From assembly GCA_038123715.1 (NCBI GenBank), contig JAYPAN010000007.1, forward strand, positions 1 through 64,000: a stretch of DNA of 64,000 bases. Reading direction: 5' to 3'. The stretch comes from JAYPAN01 sp038123715. Lineage in GTDB: Bacteria > Pseudomonadota > Alphaproteobacteria > RS24. Shown here one piece after another: positions 16,980-25,710 of this stretch (position 1 is the stretch's first letter; the number at the start of each line of letters is the position of its first letter). The position numbers and the translations under genes were made by a program. The notes beneath the pieces are model-generated. The model did no database searches, was not told the origin of the DNA, and saw nothing but the letters and a program-made list of their open reading frames with translations.

Positions 16980-17780
16980 ATGGCTGTGCAAGCAATAGAA
17001 AGACTGAAATCCATTATGGCGGCCTTGCGGACGCCGGAGACCGGCTGCCCGTGGGATTTGCAGCAGGATTTCAATTCCATCGTGCCATATACGCTGGAAG
17101 AGGCTTATGAGGTTGCTGATGCGGTTGAGCGCGGCGATATGGGCGATTTGCGCGATGAATTGGGTGATTTACTGCTGCAAGTGGTGTTTCACGCGCGCAT
17201 GGCCGAAGAGCAAAGCGCGTTTGATTTTGACGATGTGGCGACCGCCATATCCGACAAAATGGAACGCAGGCATCCGCATGTTTTCGGCGACACTGAAGCG
17301 GCAACAACATCTGATGTGCGGCGCAATTGGGAGGATATAAAAGACGCTGAGCGTGCCGCCAAGGGTGCGCCGGTGGATAGCAGCTTGATGGCTGATGTGC
17401 CGCTTGCCCTGCCCGGTCTCAATCGTGCGGTGAAGCTACAAAAGCGGGCAGCGCGTTGCGGCTTTGATTGGTCAGAAGCCGCCCCGATATTTGATAAGCT
17501 GGCCGAAGAAATTGGTGAATTGCAAACCGAAATGGCGGTTGAAACCCCGTCGCTTGACCGGCTGGAAGACGAGCTGGGCGATATATTATTCGTCGCGGCC
17601 AATCTGGCGCGACATTTGAATGTAAATCCTGAAGCGGCGCTGCGGCGGACAAATGCCAAGTTTGAACGCCGTTTCCGTTGGATGGAAAACCACCAAAATG
17701 AAAGCTCAGAGAGCCTGTCGGCTCTTAATCTCGATGAAATGGAGTTGCTGTGGCAGCAGGCAAAAAAGCACACTGGTTAA
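16980..17780 (+). CDS. mazG: Nucleoside triphosphate pyrophosphohydrolase MazG
   Basis: A 266-residue two-domain MazG that hydrolyses (d)NTPs to monophosphates and pyrophosphate. The N-terminal domain has CPWDLQQDFNSIVPYTLEEA and the EExxE/ExxD metal motifs in YEVADAVE and LRDELGDLLLQVVFHARMAE. ERRHPHVFGD is the classic family signature. The second domain repeats the pattern in LAEEIGELQTEM and LEDELGDILFVAANLARHL. The ATG at 16980 follows GAGG; an in-frame ATG at 16926 has no such site. In related genomes mazG lies downstream of hfq-hflX on the same strand; here it is convergent with hfq. Confidence 0.95.
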   Translation: MAVQAIERLKSIMAALRTPETGCPWDLQQDFNSIVPYTLEEAYEVADAVERGDMGDLRDELGDLLLQVVFHARMAEEQSAFDFDDVATAISDKMERRHPHVFGDTEAATTSDVRRNWEDIKDAERAAKGAPVDSSLMADVPLALPGLNRAVKLQKRAARCGFDWSEAAPIFDKLAEEIGELQTEMAVETPSLDRLEDELGDILFVAANLARHLNVNPEAALRRTNAKFERRFRWMENHQNESSESLSALNLDEMELLWQQAKKHTG

Positions 17781-17803
17781 GCGGCTCGATTTCCTGCCAG
17801 CCC

Positions 17804-18031
17804 CTATTCTATTGCTATTTCGACCGGATTATTCGGCATGATTGTTGAAATCGCATGCTTGTAAACAAGCTGTGAGTGACCGTCGCGGCTCAACAACATG
17901 GAATTGTCATCGACCCAGGTCACACTGCCCTGCAATTTCACACCATTGACCAGAAAAATCGTCAATGGCAAGGCCTGCGTGCAAACATGGTCAAGAAATG
18001 CATCCTCAAGGCTTTTTTCGTTTTCGCTCAT
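17804..18031 (-). CDS. hfq: RNA chaperone Hfq
   Basis: A 75-residue Sm-like protein that forms a hexamer and mediates pairing of small RNAs with mRNAs. Sm1 contains FLVNGVKLQGSVTWVDDNSM and Sm2 contains LVYKHAIST, the Hfq signature. The sequence is standard for alphaproteobacteria, with a short C-terminus ending PVEIAIE. It follows the transaminase gene by 157 bases, which leaves room for its own promoter and a leader containing a hairpin. hflX, often directly downstream, is absent here. Confidence 0.97.
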   Translation of the reverse strand: MSENEKSLEDAFLDHVCTQALPLTIFLVNGVKLQGSVTWVDDNSMLLSRDGHSQLVYKHAISTIMPNNPVEIAIE

Positions 18032-18085
18032 GGGTATGGCCCCACTCTTCTTGGCTATGGGGAATTATTAGCCTGTTACTGTCTC

Positions 18086-18108
18086 CGCAATGCTCCCCTT
18101 GCATTGCG
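18086..18108 (-). promoter_or_regulatory. Hairpin in the hfq leader with a purine-rich loop
   Basis: Read on the minus strand, CGCAATGC and GCATTGCG form an 8-bp perfect stem around the loop AAGGGGA, about 55 bases before the hfq ATG. A possible promoter lies upstream on the same strand (TTGAAA, 17 bases, CAATAG, a weak match). The GGA-containing loop resembles sites bound by CsrA-type regulators, but that is only a resemblance. Confidence 0.4.
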
Positions 18109-18188
18109 TCTTTACTCAATACCTATAACTATTGCTACATTTTTAAGATTATTTCAACTAATACGAGAATTCTTTTTTAATCAGTTTA

Positions 18189-19046
18189 TCACTGCGGTTG
18201 TTTTGCAAGCGCATCATAGCGCTCAGCCAGTGCCGAAGCGACCGGCCCCGGCTTGCCCTCACCAATGACGCAACCATCTATCGATACAACCGGAAAAACA
18301 GCCAATGTCGAAGCTGTTGAAAAACATTCTTGCGCGTCTTTCGCCTCTTCAAGCGTGAACGCTACTTCTTTCATTTCGTAGTTTAGCTGATATGCGATAT
18401 CAATCAAGACCTGTCGCACAATACCGTTCAATATGCCGTTATCGGCCAAGCGCGTCCGCAAGCAGCCTTCCCTGTCAACGATAAAGGCATTTGTCGCCGC
18501 CCCTTCGGTCACAAAGCCTGCCGCATCAACCTGCCATGCCTCGCCCGCGCCGGATGTATAGGCGCTTTGGCGCGCCAGCACATTTGGCAGCAGTGAAATC
18601 GATTTAATATCGCAGCGCGCCCATCGCTGATCCGGCACGCTGATAACGCTAATCCCCTCGCGGCGCACTTTGGCGCGTGCGGCCGGATTGGTGGCGGTTA
18701 CCGTCATCACCAGAACAGGCCGCAGCCTTGTGCGATATATATGCTCGCGCCGCGCCACACCGCGCGTCACCTGCAAATACAGAACACCCTCGCGCACCCG
18801 ATTGCGTCGCATCAATTCGCGCATGACCAGTTTCATTGACGCCATGCTGGTCGGTTCGGGAATGTCCATTTCAGCCAATGAGTTTTGCAGGCGTGCCAAA
18901 TGCAAATCTTCATCCAGCAAATGCCCTTGACGAATGGCAAAAACCTCATAAACGCCATCGGCGAATTGATAGCCCCTATCCTCAACCATAATGGCCGGGT
19001 CACCGGCTGGTTGATATTGTCCGTCAATATAGGCAATGCGTGCCAT
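18189..19046 (-). CDS. dat: D-amino-acid transaminase (class IV, PLP-dependent)
   Basis: A 285-residue fold-type IV aminotransferase that interconverts D-alanine/D-glutamate and their keto acids. It begins with IAYIDGQY and has VEDRGYQFADGVYEVFAI. The PLP lysine is K148 in RCDIKSISLLPNVLARQSA, and EGAATNAFIV supplies the cofactor-phosphate region. The CDIKSxxLLPN(V)LA pattern separates D-amino-acid transaminases from the branched-chain enzymes. It is the fifth gene in a same-strand run ntrY-ntrX-trkA-trkH-dat ahead of hfq, an alphaproteobacterial arrangement. D-glutamate supply for peptidoglycan is the likely role. Confidence 0.9.
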   Translation of the reverse strand: MARIAYIDGQYQPAGDPAIMVEDRGYQFADGVYEVFAIRQGHLLDEDLHLARLQNSLAEMDIPEPTSMASMKLVMRELMRRNRVREGVLYLQVTRGVARREHIYRTRLRPVLVMTVTATNPAARAKVRREGISVISVPDQRWARCDIKSISLLPNVLARQSAYTSGAGEAWQVDAAGFVTEGAATNAFIVDREGCLRTRLADNGILNGIVRQVLIDIAYQLNYEMKEVAFTLEEAKDAQECFSTASTLAVFPVVSIDGCVIGEGKPGPVASALAERYDALAKQPQ

Positions 19047-19064
19047 GGGTCTTTGCCTCGGTTT

Positions 19065-20501
19065 CTATCCCACCAGCCGCCAGAAGGAGCCAGTGAACAA
19101 AATCAATATGACCAGAAATTCAATTCGTCCTGCAATCATTAGCAGGGAAAGCATGATTTTCAAAGAATCGTTGAGACCGGCAAAGTCGGTATAAAGGCCA
19201 AGATTGCCGACAATCGATAGGCTGTTGCCTGCTGCCCCCAATACCAGCGGCCAAGCCTGTTCCAACGCCACGCCGAACAGGCCGGTCACTAATATCGATA
19301 AAGTGACAAACAGCAAATAGACGGCGAAAAATGACCAGGCGGCAGAAAAATCCCGATGCGCAAGGCGGCGGCCATTCAATGTCATTGGATGAACCGATGA
19401 GGGATAGGCCAACCGCCCCAATTCGCTGCCAATATCCTTGGCGAGAATAATCGCCCGCATCACTTTAATGCCACCGGCTGTGGACAGCGCCATGCCGCCA
19501 ATCAGGGATGGAACCATAATCCAGACCATCGGCCAGCCCGCCAGTTCGGCACTGTCGAGAAAGGCAAAACCGGCTGTCGTTGACAGGCTGATAGCTTGTA
19601 ACAGGCTCGCCAACAACCCGCTTGGCAGCACTAGCCATGAGACCAAGGCAAAGCCGATTATCAGCAGAATAAAGACTCGCAACTCGACTTCCGCATTGAG
19701 CTGTTTATAGCGCCCGCGCGTGAGTGACATGACCAATGGCAGGCTCAATGCGCCGGTCAGCGTCAGCAGGCTTATCACGGTTTGCGATGTCATATTCATG
19801 CTGGCCGGGCTTGCTGTGCTGTCATTGATAAAGCCGGTTGTCGAAAGCGATGACATGGTCAGGGTCAGCGCGTCAAACGCGCCCTGCCCGCCGACCAGCA
19901 TGGCCAGCACGCCAATGCCGGTAAGCGACACATAGACCGGCAGAATGATAAAAAGCGGCCGACCCAAACGCGACGCCAACGGCGCATTCTCGTCATGCTG
20001 CAAAAGGGGGTTGCCGCTTAATGCCAGCCCGCCAATCGCATAAGGAGCCAAAACACCGACGCCGAAAACCAGCGTCCACAAACCACCCAGCCAAGCCAGC
20101 AAAGCCCGCCAGAGCAGAATTGATTGCGCCTCCTGTTCGGGATATTGCATCTGCGTGCCGCCTGATGTGGTCAGCGCTGAAACCGCTTCAAAATAAGCTC
20201 CGATTGGCGAGTTTACTTGCGCCGCGCCCATAAATGGAATCGCCGCCAAAACCGGAAGCACCAACCAAAACAAAATCATGAGAACCAGCAATTCGATATT
20301 CTGGGCGCGCAGGCGGCGCGCTTGAAATCCGGCCATAAGCAAAGCGCCGGAAACAAAAACACTGAGCAATAAGCCAATAACAAAGCCTTGTCCTTGCTGC
20401 ATATTGCCGTTCCAAAAGCTCAAACCCAATGGCAAAGCCATCAAAATAGACAGCATGGCGCCGCCATAACCAAGAACATAAAGAAAAGCAGATAAATGCA
20501 T
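19065..20501 (-). CDS. trkH: Trk potassium uptake system membrane subunit TrkH
   Basis: A 478-residue polytopic inner-membrane protein of the TrkH/KtrB superfamily, with about ten transmembrane helices and pore loops. The selectivity-filter regions can be seen in ALTTSGGTQMQ, LSTTGFINDS, LSTTAGFAFLDSAEL and GNLGLY. IGGMALSTAGGIKVMRA is a conserved family segment. It lies 5 bases downstream of trkA, so the regulatory and membrane subunits of one K+ channel are encoded together. Confidence 0.93.
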   Translation of the reverse strand: MHLSAFLYVLGYGGAMLSILMALPLGLSFWNGNMQQGQGFVIGLLLSVFVSGALLMAGFQARRLRAQNIELLVLMILFWLVLPVLAAIPFMGAAQVNSPIGAYFEAVSALTTSGGTQMQYPEQEAQSILLWRALLAWLGGLWTLVFGVGVLAPYAIGGLALSGNPLLQHDENAPLASRLGRPLFIILPVYVSLTGIGVLAMLVGGQGAFDALTLTMSSLSTTGFINDSTASPASMNMTSQTVISLLTLTGALSLPLVMSLTRGRYKQLNAEVELRVFILLIIGFALVSWLVLPSGLLASLLQAISLSTTAGFAFLDSAELAGWPMVWIMVPSLIGGMALSTAGGIKVMRAIILAKDIGSELGRLAYPSSVHPMTLNGRRLAHRDFSAAWSFFAVYLLFVTLSILVTGLFGVALEQAWPLVLGAAGNSLSIVGNLGLYTDFAGLNDSLKIMLSLLMIAGRIEFLVILILFTGSFWRLVG

Positions 20502-20506
20502 ATAAA

Positions 20507-21901
20507 CTATGCGCTTTCTGTCTCGCCGCTAAACAGTTTTTCGGCGTCTTCAAGAATATCGGCCATCACAAAGGCGACCGCAATATCGCCGCTGCGTAAA
20601 TCCGTGCCGCCGCGCGGCATAATGAGTTTGCGCCCGCGCATAATCGCGCCCAGTCGCATACCGTCGGGTAGTTCGGCATCGCGCAATTTCAGTCCGGATA
20701 GGGGCGAATTATCCAGAATCTCCGCTTCCAGCACTTCGGCGGCGGCGTCGCCAACCGCATGGACACGCTTAACGCGCCCCCGACGCACATGGCTCAACAC
20801 TGATGACACGGTAATAGCGCGCGGGTTAATCGCGGCATCCATGCCGAATTGACCGGCCAAAGTTTGCAGGCTGTTTTCATTTATCAGGCATAGGCCACTG
20901 GCGCTGCCTTCCTGCCCTGCCAGCATGGTGGACAAAATGTTGATTTGGTCATCATTGGTCAGGCCAAGCGCCAAATCAGCCGAGCGCACACCGGCCTCGA
21001 CCAGAATTTCCGGCGTCAGGCAATCGCCATGCAGCACAACGGCACGCGGCAGTTTTTCGGCAATTTGACGCGCGCGCTCCTCGCGGTTTTCAATCACGCT
21101 GACCGCAAACCTACTGCCCTGCAGCGATAATTGGCGCGCCACCTGAAAGCCGATATTGCCGCCGCCCATGATAACAATGCGCTGGGCAGCGCGTTCCTCA
21201 TGGCCGAAAATCTTCAAAGTGCGCTCAGTATCTTTATGCGAAGTGACAACATAGGCCTCATCGCCAGGCTCCATTGTGTCGTCAAAGCGCGGCACATAGA
21301 GTTTGCCATTGCGGCGGATGCTGACGACAATCGCGCCAAGGTCGGGAAACAGGCCGGTCAATTGATTAAGCGGCGTATCCACAACCGGACAATCTTCCTC
21401 AATGGAAATGCCGATAAGCTGAACATCACCGGCGCAAAAACTGGCATTGTCAAACGCGCCGGGCAGCGCCAGCCGCCGGATGACGGCATTGCCGACCTCG
21501 GTTTCCGGCGAAATAATAACATCAATGCCAATGCCGCCATGACCGTCAGTATTGTCATTGTTAAAAAGCTGTTGCCAGCGCGGTGTCAGATATTGCCGGT
21601 CGCGCACCCGCGCCACGGTTTTGCGCGGATTGAATAATGTCTTGGCGACTTGGCAAGTCACCATATTCACCTCATCACTGGCTGTTACCGCAATGAGAAT
21701 GTCGGCGTCCGCCGCGCCGGCTGTCTCAAGAACATCGGGATGACCGCCATGCCCCAGCACCGGACGCACATCCAGCGTGTCACTAATGCGCTGCATCAGC
21801 GACGGGTCACGGTCAACAACCGTTACATCATTGCCTTCTCCGGCCAAATGTCTGGCAATGCCAAACCCCACCTGGCCTGCCCCACAGACAACGACTTTCA
21901 T
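20507..21901 (-). CDS. trkA: Trk potassium uptake system peripheral protein TrkA
   Basis: A 464-residue protein with two RCK modules. The first Rossmann fold starts MKVVVCGAGQVGFGIARHLA and ends in VDRDPSLMQRI. The second begins RIVIMGGGNIGFQVARQL. Each is followed by a TrkA-C subdomain, the second with SPLSGLKLRDAELPDG. It binds NAD(H)/ATP and gates TrkH. It sits 20 bases downstream of ntrX, a linkage conserved in alphaproteobacteria. Confidence 0.96.
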   Translation of the reverse strand: MKVVVCGAGQVGFGIARHLAGEGNDVTVVDRDPSLMQRISDTLDVRPVLGHGGHPDVLETAGAADADILIAVTASDEVNMVTCQVAKTLFNPRKTVARVRDRQYLTPRWQQLFNNDNTDGHGGIGIDVIISPETEVGNAVIRRLALPGAFDNASFCAGDVQLIGISIEEDCPVVDTPLNQLTGLFPDLGAIVVSIRRNGKLYVPRFDDTMEPGDEAYVVTSHKDTERTLKIFGHEERAAQRIVIMGGGNIGFQVARQLSLQGSRFAVSVIENREERARQIAEKLPRAVVLHGDCLTPEILVEAGVRSADLALGLTNDDQINILSTMLAGQEGSASGLCLINENSLQTLAGQFGMDAAINPRAITVSSVLSHVRRGRVKRVHAVGDAAAEVLEAEILDNSPLSGLKLRDAELPDGMRLGAIMRGRKLIMPRGGTDLRSGDIAVAFVMADILEDAEKLFSGETESA

Positions 21902-21921
21902 ATCCGCCTCTTCAAAATGCC

Positions 21922-23316
21922 TCAGGCATGGCTTTTAGCATGATTGCCACCGACGATACCAAGCGATTTAAGCTTTCTGTGCAGCGCCGATCGCTCCATA
22001 CCGACAAACTCTGCCGTGCGTGAGATGTTACCACTGAACCGGTCAATTTGCGCCAGCAAATACTCGCGCTCAAATCTTTCCCGCGCATCGCGCAAGGAAA
22101 GCGACATGATATGGCCTGAATTGACCACTGCCTCATTGACATCGGTTTCGGAGATAATTTCGCTGGGCAGCAATTCGGTTTTCAAAACATCGCATTGCTG
22201 CGCCAGACTGGCAAGCATCATATGTTCAATGCAATTGCGAAGCTGGCGGATATTGCCCGGCCAGTCATAGGATTGCAAAACCGCCATCGCATCGGGCGCA
22301 ATTTCCCGCGCCGGCATGTTGAATTGGTCAGCGACGGAAGTGATGAAATAATCAACAAGGAAAGGAATGTCATCGCGCCTTTGCGACAGACCCGGCACTT
22401 CCAATGTCACCACATTGAGGCGGTGATATAAATCCTCCCGCAAGGCGCCATTTTTAACACTTGTTTGCGGGTCGGCATTGCAGGATGAAACAAGACGCAC
22501 ATCGATTTCTACCGGCGCGCTGCCGTCAATGCGGGTGACGCTTTGATCAAGAATGACTTTCAACAATTCCTGCTGCACGCTGGCGGGAAAGCAGCACACA
22601 TCATCAAGATATAATGTCCCGCCATGGGCTTGCTCAAACAGACCGGGTTCGACGCGACCATTTTCTTCAATGCCAAAAAGCAGGCGTGAGATTTGCGCCT
22701 CATCATGTTCCAGCATGGCGGCATGAATGGCGACAAAGTTCTGCCTGCCGCGGGGGGAGCGATAATGCAATTGGCGCGCGGCCGCTTCTTTGCCGCTGCC
22801 GGGCGGCCCCATAATCATGACGCGACTGTTGGATTGCGCCAGCTTGTCGATTTTGGTGTTTAATTGCTGGATGACGCCTGCGTCGCCCAAAAGAGTAAAA
22901 TTGACCCCTGCTTTGCGTCGCAATTCGCTGTTTTCGCGTTGCAGACGGGTCATTTCAATCGCGCGACTGACTGTCAGCAGCAATTTGTCCGATTTGAACG
23001 GCTTTTCAATATAATCATACGCACCGGAGCGAATGGCCGTAATGGCGGTGTCGATATTGCCGTGACCGCTGATAATTATCACCGGCAAATGCGGGTGCCG
23101 TTCGCGCAATATGTTCAGCACTTCCAGACCATCCAGCCGACTGCCTTGCAGCCAGATATCCAGCACAACAAGGCTGGGACAGCGTGTGCTGATAGCGCGC
23201 AAGGCGCTGTCACTGTCTTGAGCCAATCTGGCCTGATAGCCTTCATCTTCAAGAATACCCGCAACTAAGTCACGAATATCTTTTTCATCATCAACGATTA
23301 ACACATCTCCAAACAT
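21922..23316 (-). CDS. ntrX: Nitrogen regulation response regulator NtrX
   Basis: A 464-residue NtrC-family response regulator. The receiver domain has the phosphoacceptor D53 (VVLDIWLQ) and K105 (EKPF). The AAA+ domain has Walker A GPPGSGKE at 170-177 and Walker B GTLYLDDV, where the usual E of D-E is D. The GAFTGA loop needed to contact sigma54 is missing: the segment reads LLFGIEENGRVEPGLFEQA. A Fis-type helix-turn-helix closes the protein (SRTAEFVGMERSALHRKLKS). Loss of GAFTGA is known in alphaproteobacterial NtrX, which works with sigma70. The start overlaps the ntrY stop by one base. Confidence 0.95.
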   Translation of the reverse strand: MFGDVLIVDDEKDIRDLVAGILEDEGYQARLAQDSDSALRAISTRCPSLVVLDIWLQGSRLDGLEVLNILRERHPHLPVIIISGHGNIDTAITAIRSGAYDYIEKPFKSDKLLLTVSRAIEMTRLQRENSELRRKAGVNFTLLGDAGVIQQLNTKIDKLAQSNSRVMIMGPPGSGKEAAARQLHYRSPRGRQNFVAIHAAMLEHDEAQISRLLFGIEENGRVEPGLFEQAHGGTLYLDDVCCFPASVQQELLKVILDQSVTRIDGSAPVEIDVRLVSSCNADPQTSVKNGALREDLYHRLNVVTLEVPGLSQRRDDIPFLVDYFITSVADQFNMPAREIAPDAMAVLQSYDWPGNIRQLRNCIEHMMLASLAQQCDVLKTELLPSEIISETDVNEAVVNSGHIMSLSLRDARERFEREYLLAQIDRFSGNISRTAEFVGMERSALHRKLKSLGIVGGNHAKSHA

Positions 23317-25577
23317 TATACTTCCTCATGAATTTTGGAATGTCCCACCGTTTGTTCGTGATAGCGTGGAAAAACCAGCACAAGGCTGGCTCCCGTGCCG
23401 CCCTCAATGCATATGGGTGCATCTTCGAGCAGCAATTTTCCGCCGTGATCTGCCATCACTTTTTTCACAATGGAAAGCCCCAGACCCGTGCCGGTCGGAC
23501 GCGAAGTCTTATAGGGTTCCAATAGTGAATATCTGTCGGCTTCCGGCCAGCCGGGGCCGGAATCCGTGACCGTTATGCGTATTTCGCCGTCATTGGCCTC
23601 AACGCTCAAATCAATTTGTCCCAAATCGTCCTGATGCGGATTGTCCACATTGCCGATAATCGCTTCCTGCGCGTTTTTAATCGCATTGGTAATCACCTGC
23701 GCGACAAGGCGTTCATCGCCTTGCATCAATGTCGGCCCCGGATTGTCATAAATGATTTGAATGCCCGGATGGGTGATGCGTTGGGAGAAAGCGGTTTGTG
23801 AAAGACACGCAGCTATATCAAAATCCTGTATTACCGCCTGCGGCATACGCGCGAAAGAAGCAAACTCATTAACCATGCGGCCAATATCATCGACTTGGCG
23901 CAAAATCGTATCCGTGCATTTTTCAAACACTTTGTCGTCATCTTCCACCGCATTGGAAAACTTATTCCGCAAGCGTTCGGCTGAAAGTTGAATCGGGGTT
24001 AATGGATTTTTGATTTCATGGGCAATCCGGCGGGCAATATCAGCCCATGCGGCATTGCGCTGGGCGGCCAGCATATCGGTAATATCGTCAAAAGTTATCA
24101 CCAGCGACTTGCCTTCCGCCGTATCGCTCATGGCGGCGGCCGCCAGTAGCACATGTTCGGAACGCCGCGCGCCGGTTTTGGCAATTTGCTGGTTTTGCAC
24201 CCTGCCCGCCGCGCGTGCCATTTTCTCAATATCGGCAAATTCCGGCATGGCTTGTTTTAACGGCGTGCCAATCAACCCGTCGCGGTTTTTGTTGAACAAG
24301 TCGCAGGCAACCGCATTGGCGTGGCGGATAATGCCGTTTTCATCGGCTCCGACAACGCCGGAGCTGACACCGTTCAGCACCATTTCGGTAAAGCGCGCGC
24401 GTGTATCCAACTTATCGCGCGTCTCAACAAGCTGCTTTTGCTGGGTTCCGAGGCGTTCGGCCATAATGTTGAAGCGGCGCGATAATTGGCGCATTTCATC
24501 ATCTTGGCGCGCCGGGATATGCATGACCCGCGCATCCAAATCGCCATCCGATAATTGCTCCGTCGCGCGCATCAATTGGGCAATGGGGCGCGTCAGGCGG
24601 CGCGCATAACCAAGCCCCAACCAGATTGCTGACAGCAAAATCACCAGAGTCAGAACCACATAAACCAGCGAAAAGGTGATTTGCGCGTCATAGCGGCGCG
24701 ACTCCATCAGCGTATATTCGGACAGCGCGGCATCGGTTTGCTGCAAATAGCCGATAATTTCAGGCGATATCAGCCGCGCAGCATAAAGATAGCCATTGTC
24801 GAAACCGTCAATTTTTATGAGCGCCTGCACTTGCGCCTTGGATGACACTGTCATCACCGCCGGTTGCTCGCTGTCGGCGGACTCAAAAGCACCGCCGGGC
24901 GGCAAATCGGTCAGTATTTTCTGGTCGGGTGATGCGGCGACAAGAACTTTGCCATTGCGGGTCACAATCAGCGCTTGCGGCAGTGACCGCAAAGCGGCTT
25001 GCGCCTGCAAAAACTTTTGAAATCGCATCGGGTCGCGCTGAAAAACACCGGCAGCGCGGCCAAGGTCGGTTGCCATCATGGTGATATCGCGTTGCAAGAC
25101 TTCGCGCTGTTCCAGCAAATAAGCGCTGGCAATTGCCGTGCTGCCGGAAATGATTGATTTGGTGCGGTCGGAAAACCAGCTATCCAGCCCGCGATCCAGC
25201 GTTACCGAAGCGAAAATCGCCACCAGCACAGCCGGTAAAGCGGCGATAAAGGAAAACAATGAAACCAGATGCGCGTGCAGCTTAGCACCTGCCTTGCCCT
25301 TGCGGCGGGCGCGGGCAATCGCGAAAAACTGCCAAGCAATAATGAATAACAGGCCGGTGACAATAAAGATATTGGCCGACAGTAATGTCCAGATAATGAC
25401 CGGTGTTGGTCTTAACGGTGTCAAATTGGACAGCACCGCATAAGTTGCCACACCGGCCACAAGACCAAGCAGCCCAAAAACCAGCGCCGAAAAGCGCGCC
25501 AGACGGCCATCCAGGCCGCGTGCGCGAAGATAAGCGCCGAGACGGAAACTTGTATTTTGTGGCTCAGCCAGTGCCAT
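23316..25577 (-). CDS. ntrY: Nitrogen regulation sensor histidine kinase NtrY
   Basis: A 753-residue membrane sensor kinase. Three N-terminal transmembrane segments and a periplasmic loop end in a fourth helix (FSLVYVVLTLVILLSAIWLG). Then come a HAMP linker (ARRLTRPIAQLMRATEQLSD), a PAS domain (GADENGIIRHANAVACDLF), a HisKA region with the phosphorylated His at about residue 520 (RRIAHEIKNPLTPIQLSAER), and an HATPase domain (NAIKNAQEA, DSGPGW, GTGLGLSIV). The ATG at 25577 is chosen because GGGAGG precedes it; a longer in-frame start at 25625 does not have this. It is the first gene of the ntrYX-trkAH run. ntrB and ntrC do not precede it. Confidence 0.95.
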   Translation of the reverse strand: MALAEPQNTSFRLGAYLRARGLDGRLARFSALVFGLLGLVAGVATYAVLSNLTPLRPTPVIIWTLLSANIFIVTGLLFIIAWQFFAIARARRKGKAGAKLHAHLVSLFSFIAALPAVLVAIFASVTLDRGLDSWFSDRTKSIISGSTAIASAYLLEQREVLQRDITMMATDLGRAAGVFQRDPMRFQKFLQAQAALRSLPQALIVTRNGKVLVAASPDQKILTDLPPGGAFESADSEQPAVMTVSSKAQVQALIKIDGFDNGYLYAARLISPEIIGYLQQTDAALSEYTLMESRRYDAQITFSLVYVVLTLVILLSAIWLGLGYARRLTRPIAQLMRATEQLSDGDLDARVMHIPARQDDEMRQLSRRFNIMAERLGTQQKQLVETRDKLDTRARFTEMVLNGVSSGVVGADENGIIRHANAVACDLFNKNRDGLIGTPLKQAMPEFADIEKMARAAGRVQNQQIAKTGARRSEHVLLAAAAMSDTAEGKSLVITFDDITDMLAAQRNAAWADIARRIAHEIKNPLTPIQLSAERLRNKFSNAVEDDDKVFEKCTDTILRQVDDIGRMVNEFASFARMPQAVIQDFDIAACLSQTAFSQRITHPGIQIIYDNPGPTLMQGDERLVAQVITNAIKNAQEAIIGNVDNPHQDDLGQIDLSVEANDGEIRITVTDSGPGWPEADRYSLLEPYKTSRPTGTGLGLSIVKKVMADHGGKLLLEDAPICIEGGTGASLVLVFPRYHEQTVGHSKIHEEV

Positions 25578-25710
25578 GCGGCCTCCCAATTCCCACCTGT
25601 GTTGACCATCCGCATAGAGTGACAACAGCTCAAAGGAAATCTGGTGTCATAATGGCATGGCTGCCCCAATGTTGCAAATAGGCAACAGCAATACGGCGCT
25701 TATTTTTCGT

